From contig NW_006763301.1 in NCBI RefSeq assembly GCF_000218685.1, forward strand, positions 930,001 through 994,000: 64,000 nt of DNA, read 5' to 3'. The notes beneath the pieces are model-generated. The model was not told the origin of the DNA and ran no database searches. It worked only from the letters and a program-made list of their open reading frames with translations. Below are positions 35,692-46,841 of this stretch, one piece after another. The translations under genes were made by a program, and so were the position numbers. The first letter of the stretch is position 1. Each line of letters opens with the position of its first letter. The DNA comes from Serpula lacrymans var. lacrymans S7.9. Taxonomy: Eukaryota; Basidiomycota; Agaricomycetes; Boletales; Serpulaceae.

Positions 35692-36463
35692 ATGTCGTCG
35701 CAACCCCAAGATATGAATGCGCTACTGCACGCAATGCGTGTGCAGATAGCTGAATTAACCTCGCAGCTCGCCGAGATACAGGCCAACCCCCCTGTAGCAA
35801 CCCCCTCGGTGGAAAAGAAATTCAACAAGAAAGTCGAAGTCGTCGCTGACCCTGGCGCCTTCGAAGGAGACCGAGCGCGATTTGCCGAATGGTGGATCAA
35901 GCTCCAGATTTGGGTCAAGGCGAACTGGGACGCTTTTGCCGATGATTTTGAGGTAGCCACTGCGGTGCTATCTCGCCTAAAAGGACCTGTGGCGGATCGA
36001 TACGCCCAAGTAAGACTTCAGGAATGCTACACCGCGGGTGTGTGGCCCACCTGGGACGATCTCAAAACAGAGATCGAAAAATATTTCAAACCGCAAGCTG
36101 AGCGTGACTGGGCGCGTCAGCAAATCCGTTCCTTCAAACAAGGAAACATGAGGACGGATGATTTCGTAACCCGGTTCCTGGCCCTCTCAATCCAAGGGGG
36201 TCTTGGCAATGAACACGCAGTGGAACTGCTAGAACGCAATGTGAACCCTCGCATTGCAGAACAGATCTATCTGCAGGATACACGAAGTGACAACTTGGCC
36301 CTGGCGGCTGAGGAAGTACGACGAGTCGGTAGAGCCATAGAGCTCTACACCATGCACCAAGGTGGCGGGTCCACCAAACAAACCACCATACCCCAGAGGC
36401 GCCCTGGGTCATCAAACCAACATCATAATCACTCTCACGGGTTCAAGCCGTTCGGGCTGCAGC
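35692..36463 (+). pseudogene. gag: Gypsy gag, 5' part, interrupted by a solo LTR
   Basis: ATG 35692 opens a capsid-like frame: an N-terminal coiled segment (MRVQIAELTSQLAEIQ), then FEGDRARFAEWWIKLQIWVK, LSRLKGPVADRYAQ, FKPQAERDWARQQIRSFKQG and DFVTRFLALSIQGG, which match the Retrotrans_gag capsid fold. At 36463 the frame enters a solo LTR and ends after three foreign codons (stop 36472-36474). The other half of gag resumes at 36859, in a frame shifted by exactly the 395 bp of LTR plus duplicated target. Full-length Gag cannot be made from this copy. Confidence 0.88.
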
Positions 36464-36853
36464 TGTTACGATAACACAATTTCTGGACATCTCCTTTCCT
36501 TTTTATTCTCCGTTTTAACTTTATACTTTAAATTGCCACGCGGCATTTCCCTTTCTCGCGCCGCGTTGCCTTTCTTTTACTTTTAGACTTAACTCTCTCA
36601 CGCAGTGGAGCTGGCCATACGGGCTAGGCCCTATGACATCATCAGCCACTACCTTCATCAACTGTATAGTACACATGTACAAACAACCTGTAGTAGTATA
36701 TAAACCCCAATAGATCCAGGAGACTCCTCAGCGAGTCCTCCTGTTGTATACCAACTAACTCACTGCAGCCTAAGGGGTATCCACTCCCCGTCTTCCACTA
36801 CCTTTATAGTGTGTACCTGTGTGCGCCAGAGTAACTAACTCTTGGTTGTTACA
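36464..36853 (+). mobile_element. Solo LTR of the same Gypsy family inside gag
   Basis: 390 bp, TGTTACG to GTTACA, flanked on both sides by GCAGC (36459-36463 and 36854-36858). It differs from the LTRs of the host element by a dozen or so changes (for example TTTCTGG for TTTCCGG), so it came from another family member. It is the relic of LTR-LTR recombination of a third insertion. Confidence 0.92.
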
Positions 36854-36858
36854 GCAGC

Positions 36859-37151
36859 CAGGACAGGGTGCTCCTATGGATATCGGCGCGGTCCAAGGCG
36901 GACAAATGTGCAGATTCAAGGGCAACTGTTACAACTGCGGCCAAGAGGGACACATGTCCCGAGACTGTAGAAACGGGGCGCAGGCTGCCCAACAAAAAAA
37001 TAAAGGGCGCCAGGTGCGCCAACTAGAAAACGAAAAACCGGACGATCGGCTCAACTCTTTGGCCAGTCGTTCTTACGACGAAATCCGGGCCTTCTTCTAT
37101 GACCAACAGGTCAACGAAATGAAGGCTCAGGGAAAAGAATTTGGGGCTTAG
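36859..37151 (+). pseudogene. gag: Gypsy gag, 3' part with CCHC zinc knuckle
   Basis: Resumes the gag frame after the solo LTR. It encodes the nucleocapsid knuckle CYNCGQEGHMSRDC, a basic Gln/Lys region and a C-terminal tail ending in a TAG at 37149-37151. It has no start codon of its own. Confidence 0.85.
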
Positions 37152-37156
37152 GTCAC

Positions 37157-39670
37157 TTGGGTACCTTAGCTCCTGGCAAAAATGAAGTAAACCACAACAA
37201 AGTGGCCCCTGCTCCGGGGTGTTGCACGAGCAATAACGGAATGACGGGGATGGCTCCCCAATTTGTAAATAAGTTTTTAAATTTGTTATCAGAAGTATGT
37301 ACTTGTATAAAGAAATGTAACTGTAATATTTATGATACTACCGCTGCACCAGTGTCTCCCTTGGAGCGTGGCCCCGGCGAGACAAACACTAGGGTGCTTG
37401 ATTCTGGTAAAACAAAAATAGAAAAACATGTGTCATTCAAGATCTCTTCCTCTTCTTCTTCTTCTTCTCCTTCTTCTTCTTCGGAGCCACCCTTTCCCGA
37501 AATCCCAAGGCGTGTGTTGATGCGCACATATTTATTCCAAAAGGAGATCCGTTTAGACGTTGGCGTGGAAAACCTTGCCAGGGGCAAAGTACACTCAACG
37601 AGCGCACTGCTTGATTCAGGCGCTAACGGGATCTTCATAGATCAGGTCTGGGCGGAGCAAATTGGACTCCCCCTTGTAAAATTAGAAACGTCTATTCCCG
37701 TCTATAACGTTGACGGTACGCTTAACGCAGGTGGCTGTATTACACACAAATGTTCTTTTGTGGTCGAATACCAAGGACACAGAGAACGAGTCACTGCCGA
37801 GGCTACCCAACTAGGGAAGATTAATTTAATCTTAGGCTGGACCTGGCTATTTAAACACAATCCTGAGATCAACTGGCAGACAGGGGTTGTCACATTGTCA
37901 CGTTGTCCCCAGGAATGTGTAAACTTGGGTAAACCAAATCATGTCCGTCACAATGAGCGTCTCGAAAAGTTAAACGCTAGTCACGTTTACGAGCTCAGAT
38001 CTTTAGAAAAGATCGACGATGACGATGATGAGGTAAAACCTGAGGAAGAGATTAAGAGGCTGGTACCTCCCGAGTACCACGACTTCTGGAAAGTCTTTTC
38101 GAAACACAAATCAGAGCGCTTCCCAGAGGCTAAGCCTTGGGACCATGCTATAGATTTGAAAGACACCTTCAAACCAAGGAAGGGACACATGATACCGCTC
38201 TCTGCTCCCGAAAGAGACGAGGTATCTAGTTTCATAGACGAACAACTTAGGAAGGGTTACATCAGACCTTCCAAAAGTCCTATGACGTCCCCGGTGTTCT
38301 TCATTCCTAAAAAGGATGGTAAAAAGCGAATGATTATGGACTATCGTTACGTGAATGAGCACACGGTTAAAAATGCGTATCCGCTGCCTTTAATTAGTCA
38401 GCTAGTGGACAAATTGGCTGGTGCCAAAATCCTGACAAAAATGGATCTCAGATGGGGGTACAACAATGTACGAATCAAAGAGGAAGATGCTTGGAAGGCC
38501 GCGTTCATGTGCCACCGAGGATCTTTTGAACCCCTTGTTATGTTCTTTGGGTTGACCAATTCACCGGCGACCTTCCAGAGCATGATGAACGAGATCTTTG
38601 CGGATATGGAGAACTGTGTCGTCATTTACATTGACGATTTATTAATATTTACAAAGTCGGACGATGAGGCTGAGCATGACAGGATCGTGCAAGAAGTCCT
38701 TCGACGCTTACAGGAACGGGACCTATTCGTTAAGCCCGAAAAATGTAATTTTAAAGTGAAGGAAGTAGACTTCCTCGGTATGATCATAGGCCAGAACGGA
38801 ATCAGGATGAACCCTGAGAAAGTTCAAGCTATTTTGGAATGGCCAGAACCTACTCGCGTCAAAGGAGTTAGGGCTTTCCTAGGCTTAGGTAATTTCTACC
38901 GAAGGTTTATTGAAAACTTTGCAAAAATCACGAGACCGTTGAACGATCTCACCAAAAAGGACCTTGTTTGGCAGTGGGGCGCCAAAGAACAGGAAGCTTT
39001 TGATAAGCTTAAACAGGCATTTACAACAGCGCCCATATTGGCATTCCCTGAATTAGACAAAGAGTTCCGGCTAGAAACCGACTCTTCTGACTTCGCCACT
39101 GGGGCTGTTCTATCAATCAAAAGCCCTGATGATCTTTGGAGGCCTTGTGCCTATTTATCACATAGTTTGTCGCCTACAGAGCGCAACTATCAAATATACG
39201 ACAAAGAGATGCTGGCCATCATTAGAGCTTTAGAGCACTGGCGGCACTACTTAGAAGGTGCTAGGCACCAATTCGAAATTTGGACCGATCATAAGAACCT
39301 AGAGTACTTCATGACGGCCCGAGACCTGAACCGGAGACAAGCCCGCTACGCGGTGTACTTGTCAAGGTTCAATTATAAATTAATTCATAAGCCAGGAAGC
39401 TCAATGGGGAAAGCGGATGCTTTATCTAGAAGAGAGGATCATGCCAACGGCATTGAAGATGACAACAAAGGTGTCACCCTGATAGATCAATCAAGGGTTG
39501 CCAATGTTAGAATCGGGCAAGATTCCGCTCTCTGGAAGTCTTCAGGAAAGACATCTCCCCAGAGGAAAAGGCGCGCCTTGACGGCAATGAAAACTATTCA
39601 TGGAAAGACGGGCTCTTTCATTTCAAAAACAAAATCTATGTGCCTGAGTCCGCAAGGATCAAGGCAATAG
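37157..39670 (+). pseudogene. pol: Gypsy pol: protease, reverse transcriptase, RNase H (frameshifted)
   Basis: This frame is in the -1 register relative to gag, so it would need frameshifting or re-initiation (first in-frame ATG about 37243). Domains in order are a linker with a Ser microsatellite (37444-37482), an aspartic protease with LLDSGANGIFID, an RT with MIMDYRYVNEHT, FGLTNSPATFQ and the catalytic YIDD, and an RNase H with ETDSSDFATGAVLS and YDKEMLAIIRALEHWRHYL. After the SRREDH block the frame runs into unrelated codons. The proper frame is restored by one extra base in the GGG run at about 39514-39517, so this is a 1-bp deletion. The frame ends at 39670. Confidence 0.88.
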
Positions 39671-41037
39671 ATAGACATCATGACACTCCAGTGGCTGGGC
39701 ACCCTGGATGGCAACGAACAATGGAGTTGATCTCCAGAAACTACATGTGGCCGGGCATGGTCAAAGACATACAGGAATACGTAAAATCCTGTCTAAGATG
39801 CGCCATGGCCAAGAATTCCCATCAACCGCCGGCGGGTAAACTCATGCCGAACCCGATACCAGCTGGCCCCTGGCAGGATATATCGGTGGACTTCACAACG
39901 GATCTGCCCGAGTCAAACGGGTACGATTCAGTAATAGTGGTAGTAGACCGCTTCTCCAAAGAAGTGGTATTCATACCCACCAACAAAACCATCACCGCCG
40001 CCGGTACGGCAGACCTATTTAAGGATTTCGTATGGTCAAACCATGGGTTACCAGAAACGGTAATCTCCGATAGAGGACCGCAATTCGCTAGCGAATTTAC
40101 GAAAGAATTATGCCGGATGCTGGGCATCAAACCTAAATTATCCACGGTGTTCCATCCGCAAACCGATGGACAAACGGAGAGACTCAACCAGGAGTTGAAA
40201 CAGTATCTCCGGATATTTATTAACGACAGACAGACAGATTGGGCCAAGTGGCTAAAGATAGCCCAGTTCTCTTATAATATTAAACAGTCGTCGGCTACAG
40301 GAAAGGCACCATTCGAGGTTACTAGATCGTACCTCCCCAGAGTGGGTGTAGAACCTGGCAAAAGCAAAAACGAGGCTGCTGGGAACATGGCAAAAGACAT
40401 GAAGTCTGTCTTGGACGAAACGCGCAAAGCGCTATTTAAAACTGCGGAGCAGATGAAAGACAGGGCAGAGCGTAGACGCTCTAAGGCCCCTGATTACAAG
40501 GTCGGCGACCTGGTCTGGTTAGACACCGACCACTTGAAATTAAAAGACCGGCAGTCTAGAAAACTGACCGAAAAGTGGATTGGCCCTTACCGGATTAAGG
40601 AAGTCAAACCTAATGCGGTGGAGCTGGAACTCCCAAAACGAATGAGGGTGGTACCCACGGTTAACATTAGCCGTGTGAAACCCTACAAAGGACCGCTGCC
40701 GGGACAGCGCGTAGACCGGCCCGGTCCGGTAGTAGTCACCCAGGAAGGTGAAGAAGAGTTCGAAGTCGAACGGGTGGTAGATGCACGCTTGAAGCGTGGA
40801 AAATTAGAGTTCCTGGTCCTATGGAAAGGCTATGGAGACGAGGACAGAACGTGGGAACCAGAATCCCATCTGGAAAACTCCCGCGACACTGTTCGCGAAT
40901 TTTATTCTAGGAATCCCTCAGCTCCCAGGAAGCTTAGAGGCATGGATTCAAACCTTTTTAATTCCCTCTTTCAACCTATGCCCGAAAATTTTACCACTAC
41001 CTCCGGAATTTGGTCTCGCCTGGAAGTCGAGCCTTAG
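39518..41037 (+). pseudogene. pol: Gypsy pol: integrase and chromodomain (downstream of the frameshift)
   Basis: It continues pol in the shifted frame. The integrase N-terminal zinc finger has H-H ... CLRCAMAK; the catalytic core has SVDFTTDLP, SDRGPQFAS and HPQTDGQTERLNQELKQYLR, covering the D, D and E residues. A GPYRIKEV integrase C-terminal segment follows. The end carries a chromodomain: EEEFEVERVVDARLKRGK, LEFLVLWKGYGDEDRTWEPE, then the closing helix. Chromodomains guide such elements to methylated-histone chromatin. The segment itself has no stop, but it is cut off from the upstream pol frame by the 1-bp lesion. Confidence 0.88.
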
Positions 41038-41048
41038 AAGGGGGGTAG

Positions 41049-41439
41049 TGTTACGATAACACAATTTCCGGACATCTCCTTTCCTTTTTATTCTCCGCTT
41101 TAAACTTTATACTTTAAGTGCCACGCGGCATTTCCCTTTCTCGCGCCGCGTTGCCTTTCTTTTACTTTTAGACTTAACTCTCTCACGCAGTGGAGCTGGC
41201 CATACGGGCTAGACCCTATGACATCATCAGCCACTGCCTTCATCAACTGTATAGTACACATGTACAAACAAACCTGTAGTAGTATATATACCCCAATAGA
41301 TCCAGGAGACTCCTCAGCGAGTCCTCCTGTTGTATACCAACTAACTCACTGCAGCCCAAGGGGTACCCACTCCCCAACTTCCACTACCTTTATAGTGTGT
41401 TCCTGTGTGCGCCAGAGTAACTAACTCTTGGTTGTTACA
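41049..41439 (+). repeat. Gypsy right LTR (391 bp)
   Basis: It follows the polypurine run GAAGGGGGGTAG and is essentially identical to the left LTR. It is followed by the CCATG target duplication at 41440-41444. Confidence 0.93.
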
Positions 41440-43595
41440 CCATGGAGACATTCCGAGAGCAGTGGGAGCACCTGATCAGCTAAGACACCCTCCACAACAG
41501 TCTCTACAACCAAGACCTGAACACTGGCCATCTTCAGAACGGAAAGCCAAAGTAGAGTTACAGTCAGTGGGAGGACAGCCCCTCAACATACAGCCAGCTG
41601 ATGTGGAAAAAGTCCGAATACAGCTAGACAGCCTGTCCATTGGATCAGCTTCTGGAAGGCATCCAACACCTTCGAGGAGTGATTCAACACCTTCAGGAGT
41701 GAGTGGGGCAACAAATACACAAATGCGTCTACTCCCTGGAGTACCTGCACAAGTTCCTAAAAGAGCAGTCATGCCTGCTGAAGTCCTAGGAGTACGCAGA
41801 AGCAGTCGCCAGACCCGTCCTGCAGACAAAAACCGAGATTATCAAAAGGACTCTAGATGAGGAACAGTCTCAAAAAGAGCAGCATGACAACTCCATGGAG
41901 AAACCTAATGCTCCTGAGGTTCATGAAGAAACATCTGATACAGAGGAGACATTCTTTGCTGGAATAGCAAGTACCGGTCCATCCAACACAGACCTTCCAA
42001 GGACACTAAAGGAAGCCTTATCACGTCCAGATGGAGAATTATGGAAGTCTGCCTTGGAGGAGGAACTCCTAAGTCTCAATAATAATGCAGTATATGACAC
42101 TGTTCCACTTCCGAAGGGAGTAAAACCCATCACATCAAAACCTGTGTTCCGGATCAAGTTTGATCAAAACGGAAACATTGAGAGATACAAACTCCGGATT
42201 GTTGCACGAGGTTTTACTCAAAGGGAGGGGATTGATTACCAGGAGGTTTTTGCTCCGGTTGCAAACTTAGAGTCAATCCGAATTATTCTAGCCCTGGCAG
42301 CAAAGTACGACCTAGAACTTGATCAAATGGACGTATCCACAGCTTATCTCAATGGAGAACTTGAAGAAGAACTGTACATGCTTCCTCCAGGGGGTGTTCC
42401 TATCCAACCTGGATACTGCTGGAGATTGAAGAAATCCATCTACGGTTTAAAACAAGCTGGTCATACATGGAACAAAACTTTTGATCGCAAGCTCCAGGAG
42501 CTCGGTTTCACAAGACTAAATGCAGGAACATGTCTCTATGTATTCTGGGACAACAAACAAATATGCTTTGTTGTTGTCTATGTAGATGACCTCCTCCTAG
42601 GAGCTTCATCCCGGAAATTCATGGATATCACAAAAGCCAAACTCGAATCCATATTCAAAATGCGGGACCTTGGAGAAGCAAAATACATCCTCGGAATAGA
42701 AATCCAACGTGATCGTTCAAACAAAACAATATCCCTATTGCAACGCCAATACATTGACACAGTCCTGGAGCGTACTGGAATGAAGAACTGCAAACCAGTA
42801 TGGACACCAATGGCTCATGGATCAAAACTCCTTGCAAATGCTCCAGGGGAAGATATTGTGTAACACGAGATGCATATTGAAGGGCGTCAAGTGTCATACC
42901 TCTCAATTGTAGGCTCCCTCATGTATGCCATGCTCGGAACCCGCCCAGACATTGCCTACGTTGTTGGAATACTAAGCAGGCATAGCTCAGCTCCAAGGAG
43001 CCATCACTGGGAAGCTGCAAAATGTGTCCTCCGATATCTGAAAGCAACCAGGGACATGGAACTACGATGTGATGGCACAGATGTCTCCATGGACATGGAT
43101 TTCTATGGATATTCAGATGCAGATTGGTCTGGAGACCCAGACACATCTCGATCAACATCAGGGTTTGTCTTTATCACCATCCGAGGAGCAATCTCCTGGA
43201 CAAGCAAAAGACAAAGCATGGTAGCTTTATCCTCCACGGAGTCAGAGTACATTGGATTGAGCAATGCTGGACAACACCTTGCATGGCTTCGGACATTTTT
43301 TGAAGAAATTGGACATGCTCAAAATGGACCTACAACATTGCACTGTGACAATCAAGCAGCTATCATTCTTACACGAGATCCACAGTTCCGTGCTCGCACA
43401 AAACACATTCAATGGAAATATCATTTTATCCGAGATGACTTAGTATCAAAGGGAGAGGCAGTAATCAGATACGTTCCTACAGGAGATATGGTTGCAGACA
43501 TTCTCACTAAACCCCTCACTCATGAAAAACACTGGAAATTCTCTAAAGCTATGGGACTACGGTTGCACTCGAGTGGGAGTGACAAAACCGGATAA
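41440..43595 (+). pseudogene. pol: Copia reverse transcriptase and RNase H part of pol, broken
   Basis: It resumes the Copia pol after the Gypsy insertion with a Gln/Pro-rich linker ending in VRRSSRQTRP, then shifts frame near an AAAA run at about 41843. The RT frame (open from about 41848, ATG 41895) shows ALSRPDGELWKSALEEE, RIVARGFTQREGIDYQEVFA, LDQMDVSTAYLNGELEEELY, KSIYGLKQAGHTW and the catalytic YVDDLLLG, all typical of RVT_2. The TAA at 42861-42863 interrupts the frame, most simply CAA to TAA. The same frame continues with SIVGSLMYAMLGTRPDIAY, DADWSGDPDTSRSTSGFVF and ADILTKPL, the Copia RNase H. Confidence 0.88.
43571..43579 (+). promoter_or_regulatory. Copia polypurine tract
   Basis: GAGTGGGAG lies directly before the right LTR and is the expected primer site for plus-strand synthesis. 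Confidence 0.55.
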
Positions 43596-43793
43596 ACCCG
43601 GTCTCTGCCGAAGCAGCCATTGTTCTCCATGGAGTAACCATTGTTCTTCTAGGAGCACAATTGTACTCCTAGGAGTCATTATACTGTAGCGAGTAGCACC
43701 TCCGACTATAAGTAGTAGGGGGTTTAGTATAGGAATACCTCAGTTGTTTCTATAGCCTCTCGGGCAGTGGCTGAGTTTCACTTAGTTTTATTA
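43580..43793 (+). repeat. Copia right LTR (214 bp)
   Basis: Begins TGACAAAACCGG like the left copy. It is 29 bp shorter and shows about eight substitutions, mostly transitions. Confidence 0.82.
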
Positions 43794-44975
43794 GTCCATG
43801 TATAGTGTTACTAGCATTGTGAGGCCCTGTACTAGCTGCTGTGGAGAAAGAGTGAGGAATAAACTTGTGCTGAGTTTGAATTATTATCTTATCATATCTA
43901 ATCATATCATGATTTTTTTGCTCTAGGGACTAAGTTCTCGTGGCTGTGGAGGAGCCTTTTTCGAGCCGTGTAATCCAAAGTTCCAACGTTTTTTTGCCTC
44001 AGCTTTCTTTCATCTCCTTGCTCTATACCCGTCTGGAAGAAAGGAGACTAGAATCCTGCCACAATTTTCCATCCAAAGAAGTTTCATAAATAAGGTACAG
44101 TAAGGGGCTCTTTCCAAGGTCTGTGTGTCCTGAAAGAGACTAAAAATATGCAAATTTACTAAGGCCAAGGTTGCTAGTGGGCAGAAAACGGCGGATGTTC
44201 TGGGTGTGTAGTTACGTCGCGCTTTTTGTGACGTTTTGAATCTTCCGGTGTTCCAAGCTGAAGCCGTTGGTCCACAGACAGATGAAAAGAAGTTGCAATC
44301 CCATCATGCTTGATGATCTAGCAAACGCTCTGTGCTAAAATAGGGTCTAGCGCACATATAGCACTAATAATCAACCCTTGCACATGGACCATGGCCCGGA
44401 CACATCGTATGCCTCACTCACCGAATTCACGGTGCCGTCACCATCAAAATGTGCCTTCCAGCTCCGCCCCTTTCGTTAAGTGGAAAGTGCAACTTACTCG
44501 TATAACTCCCAAAAAGGAGGAATTTTACTAGTCGTCAACCCAGAGGAATACACCCATTGATAGTGTCTCTTTCACATCTCAAGGCTAAACTTTCAAGTTA
44601 TTTCCTGGAAGTATAGCACCACTCACAGTTCCTCAGCGGTTTACAATGACCTGACAGTCTGGTTGTATGGTTAGTCATGAGCGCTGTACCACTTTGTGCA
44701 CCCCGAGGCTGACACGCTCATTTCATGTGCTCCAGACCACGCAGTTTACCCCGTTGTATAATCAATCAATAGTATGATGAAAAACTGACATCTTTCTGGT
44801 GGACTTGGACCTGTTTTCTGATGGGCACGGTTCCTTAGGATGTTCCTCGACTTATTTTCAGTCTTTCTCCTACCACGATGTCTCCGGAGCAGGATCCTTT
44901 CAGTCAACTTTTATCGGCTCACATATAAATGTTGGGTGCATTTGGTTGTTTCCTGTTCATCATCCCTCTTCCATC
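43794..44975. other. Intergenic region after the Copia element
   Basis: About 1.2 kb without supported genes. Some short frames overlap the lectin promoter. No repeat or RNA gene recognised. Confidence 0.4.
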
Positions 44976-45457
44976 ATGCAATTCACTGCTGTTTTGACTC
45001 TCGCTTGTTTCTTGTCGCTGCCTGTCTACGTTATCTCTACGAGTGGTTTCGCCGCCTCGTGTTCCAATATACAACTATCCGGTTCCGTTTTAGATGCAAC
45101 CTGTGTTACAGACAGTGGATCAACGACCGCAACGGCAATTGACTTGAACAATTGTGTAGCTAATTATGATGGAAACCTTGCTTGCGCGCCCAGGTGAGTC
45201 TTTTCCAATGTCTTCATCCTGCCACCCTCACCGAGAAATATATTGTACAGTGGCTCGTACAGCAGTTCTTGCGATGATTGTTCGCTTACAGATACAACTT
45301 ACTTGTTGTGCTCATGCAGCGGCAGTTCGGACGGAGGCGATCAGCCTTCAGGATACAATCTGGGTGAGTTTATATCAGTGTGCCTTATCATAGCGCCAGT
45401 CTTATACATGATTCAGATTCCTGCCTGGGTAACAATGATGGTGCTCTCACATGTTGA
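44976..45457 (+). CDS. Secreted cyanovirin-N homology (CVNH) lectin
   Basis: Three exons (44976-45193, 45251-45363, 45417-45457) give 123 residues. The first 26 residues form a signal peptide (MQFTAVLTLACFLSLPVYV core). The mature part reads as one CVNH domain: FAASCSNIQLSGSVLDATC, then the IDLNNCVANYDGNLAC block of the first half, and the mirrored SCSG ... NLDSCLGNNDGALTC block closing the second half, with regularly spaced cysteines. CVNH proteins bind mannose-rich or other oligosaccharides; fungal members occur in secreted and cytosolic forms. The reading frame is continuous only with both introns removed, and the third exon supplies just the last 13 codons. The gene stands alone between the Copia element and paralogue C. 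Confidence 0.85.
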
Positions 45458-46841
45458 ATGTGCTCTCTGGTGGTGAAGTGGATTTTGGATGGATGATATG
45501 AAACAAGGAGCTGCTTTTTTCGTTACTATCTATGCTCTCGGTTCTGCGTTATACAATTGGTATGGTGTTCATCAGTAAAGTGTCACTTTTCTTTGAACAT
45601 GTTCGAGAGCGGTTCCAGCCTGAGTGTGTTCCACTTCTGGCCAGCCTTTTGCGACTCCTAAGACGTCCTCATAGAAATTGGCGAACATGACACCCCCCGA
45701 GTTGGAGAGATGCTGTGAAATATATATTCCCAAGAGCGTCTAACTAGACTTCTTAGTCTTCATCATTCACCGTGAACGTCGTAGTACGGTACCAACCAAA
45801 ATCCAAGTAGTAACTTGAAATCAATGAAGTGTCGAGGACAAACCTGAATGTTCCGGGGTCCTCGCTCTCGGCTGAGCCTATCATAACCTGAGCTCCAAAA
45901 CGTTTTTACATTCATTTCACCCAACTTTCACTCCTTTATCTCTATAACAGACATCTAGAGAACTCTCAAGTTGCTGTACACGCCAGCCAGTTGTCGATTA
46001 TGGTCCCAGACATGCAAAATCTGCCAATATTCCTCAACGCTCGTCTGAGTGATGACGAGGGGCGGTGCTGAGTGCTGAGCATCGAGTCTTGCAGGGCACA
46101 TGCACACCGTCAATGTTCTACCTTAAGCAGTGGTTCTGCAGACTACGTGAAGATGTACCTATCAGTAGGGAAGTTCCTTAACGGTTCCACTGGCACCAAA
46201 GCACGAGGCAAGGTTTTTTCTAAGGTGCATGACTCACCGAGAAAGGTGCCAGATAAGAGCCGTTAGACTTGCTTGGTTATTCGGTTCGAGATGTTCAGAG
46301 AAGTGATCGAAGCGTCTAGAGGAATTGCAACAATAAGCGGTTTGTGCCATTGACTAACAAATACTTAATCCAGTCTGAGAAATGCTACAAACGGTTTTGG
46401 AGGTAGGTCTGCTTCAATTACCGCTTCTTCGATCGCCTATCTTCGATGCATGAGGCACTTACTCCCTCGTTGCTCTCTCCATGGTAGTTGGGTTACTCAT
46501 CAATGTCGACCATCGTGGACGCTACCCCCTTCTGGCCACTCAACAATACTCACATTTGTGGACATATCCGGCTTGATAAATTCATTTGGCCAGCTGGTGA
46601 TTCCTTCTTCCCTTCACCTGTCTCGAAACCTCTCCTATGGGCTTAACCCTGACTTCTCACTCCATTCGACAATTCTGACCCCCAAGCCGCATCACGGCTG
46701 GCTGCATTGTCCCTTCATGTCGTTACTACGTCGTATTCACTTCGCCGTTTGCTTATAAGACTCAAAGTACTTTCCCCCCCACCTCAGACTTTCTTTCCCG
46801 TCGCTCACGACCTATCACAGAGTAACTACTTACTATCGCTA
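45458..46841. other. Intergenic; from 46139 part of the duplicated cassette
   Basis: No gene supported. The part from about 46139 onward aligns with 28968 onward, upstream of paralogue B. Confidence 0.45.
46754..46759 (+). promoter_or_regulatory. TATA-like element of paralogue C
   Basis: TATAAG in GCTTATAAGACTCAAAGTACTT, 88 bp before the ATG, as in paralogue B. Confidence 0.55.

Larger units (their letters stand above)
34782..41439 (+). mobile_element. Ty3/Gypsy chromovirus inserted in the Copia pol gene
   Basis: A full-length 6,658-bp element with 391-bp LTRs that start TGTTACG and end GTTACA, flanked by a 5-bp target duplication. It carries gag with a CCHC knuckle, protease, RT, RNase H, integrase and a C-terminal chromodomain. 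The LTRs differ at about one position (35045), so insertion is recent. Two lesions are visible: a solo LTR inside gag at 36464-36853 and a 1-bp loss in a G run at about 39514-39517 in pol. It also has a self-priming type primer-binding site. Confidence 0.95.
32014..43793 (+). mobile_element. Ty1/Copia LTR retrotransposon, decayed, interrupted by a Gypsy element
   Basis: The element is bounded by LTRs that both begin TGACAAAACCGG. It has a primer-binding site next to the left LTR, a UBN2-type gag, a DSGATSHM protease motif, an integrase, and then, beyond a 6.66-kb Gypsy insertion, a YVDD reverse transcriptase and Copia RNase H. The order PR-INT-RT-RH is that of Copia/Pseudoviridae. Visible lesions are an in-frame TGA at 32917-32919, a frameshift near 33285-33305, a frameshift near 41845 and an in-frame TAA at 42861-42863. 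The two LTRs differ by about eight substitutions plus 8-bp and 21-bp indels. No clear target-site duplication was found around the element. Confidence 0.92.

Noticed and set aside
37131..37160. Programmed -1 frameshift site between Gypsy gag and pol
   Set aside because: Pol is in the -1 frame, but I see no convincing slippery heptamer with a downstream structure, so the mechanism is left open.
37444..37482. TCT/TTC microsatellite as an independent repeat feature
   Set aside because: It lies in frame within the Gypsy pol linker and encodes a Ser run; no separate feature is needed.
46255..46310. tRNA-like GGTTCGAG box
   Set aside because: No matching A box, acceptor stem or cloverleaf could be drawn; the segment is part of the duplicated promoter region.
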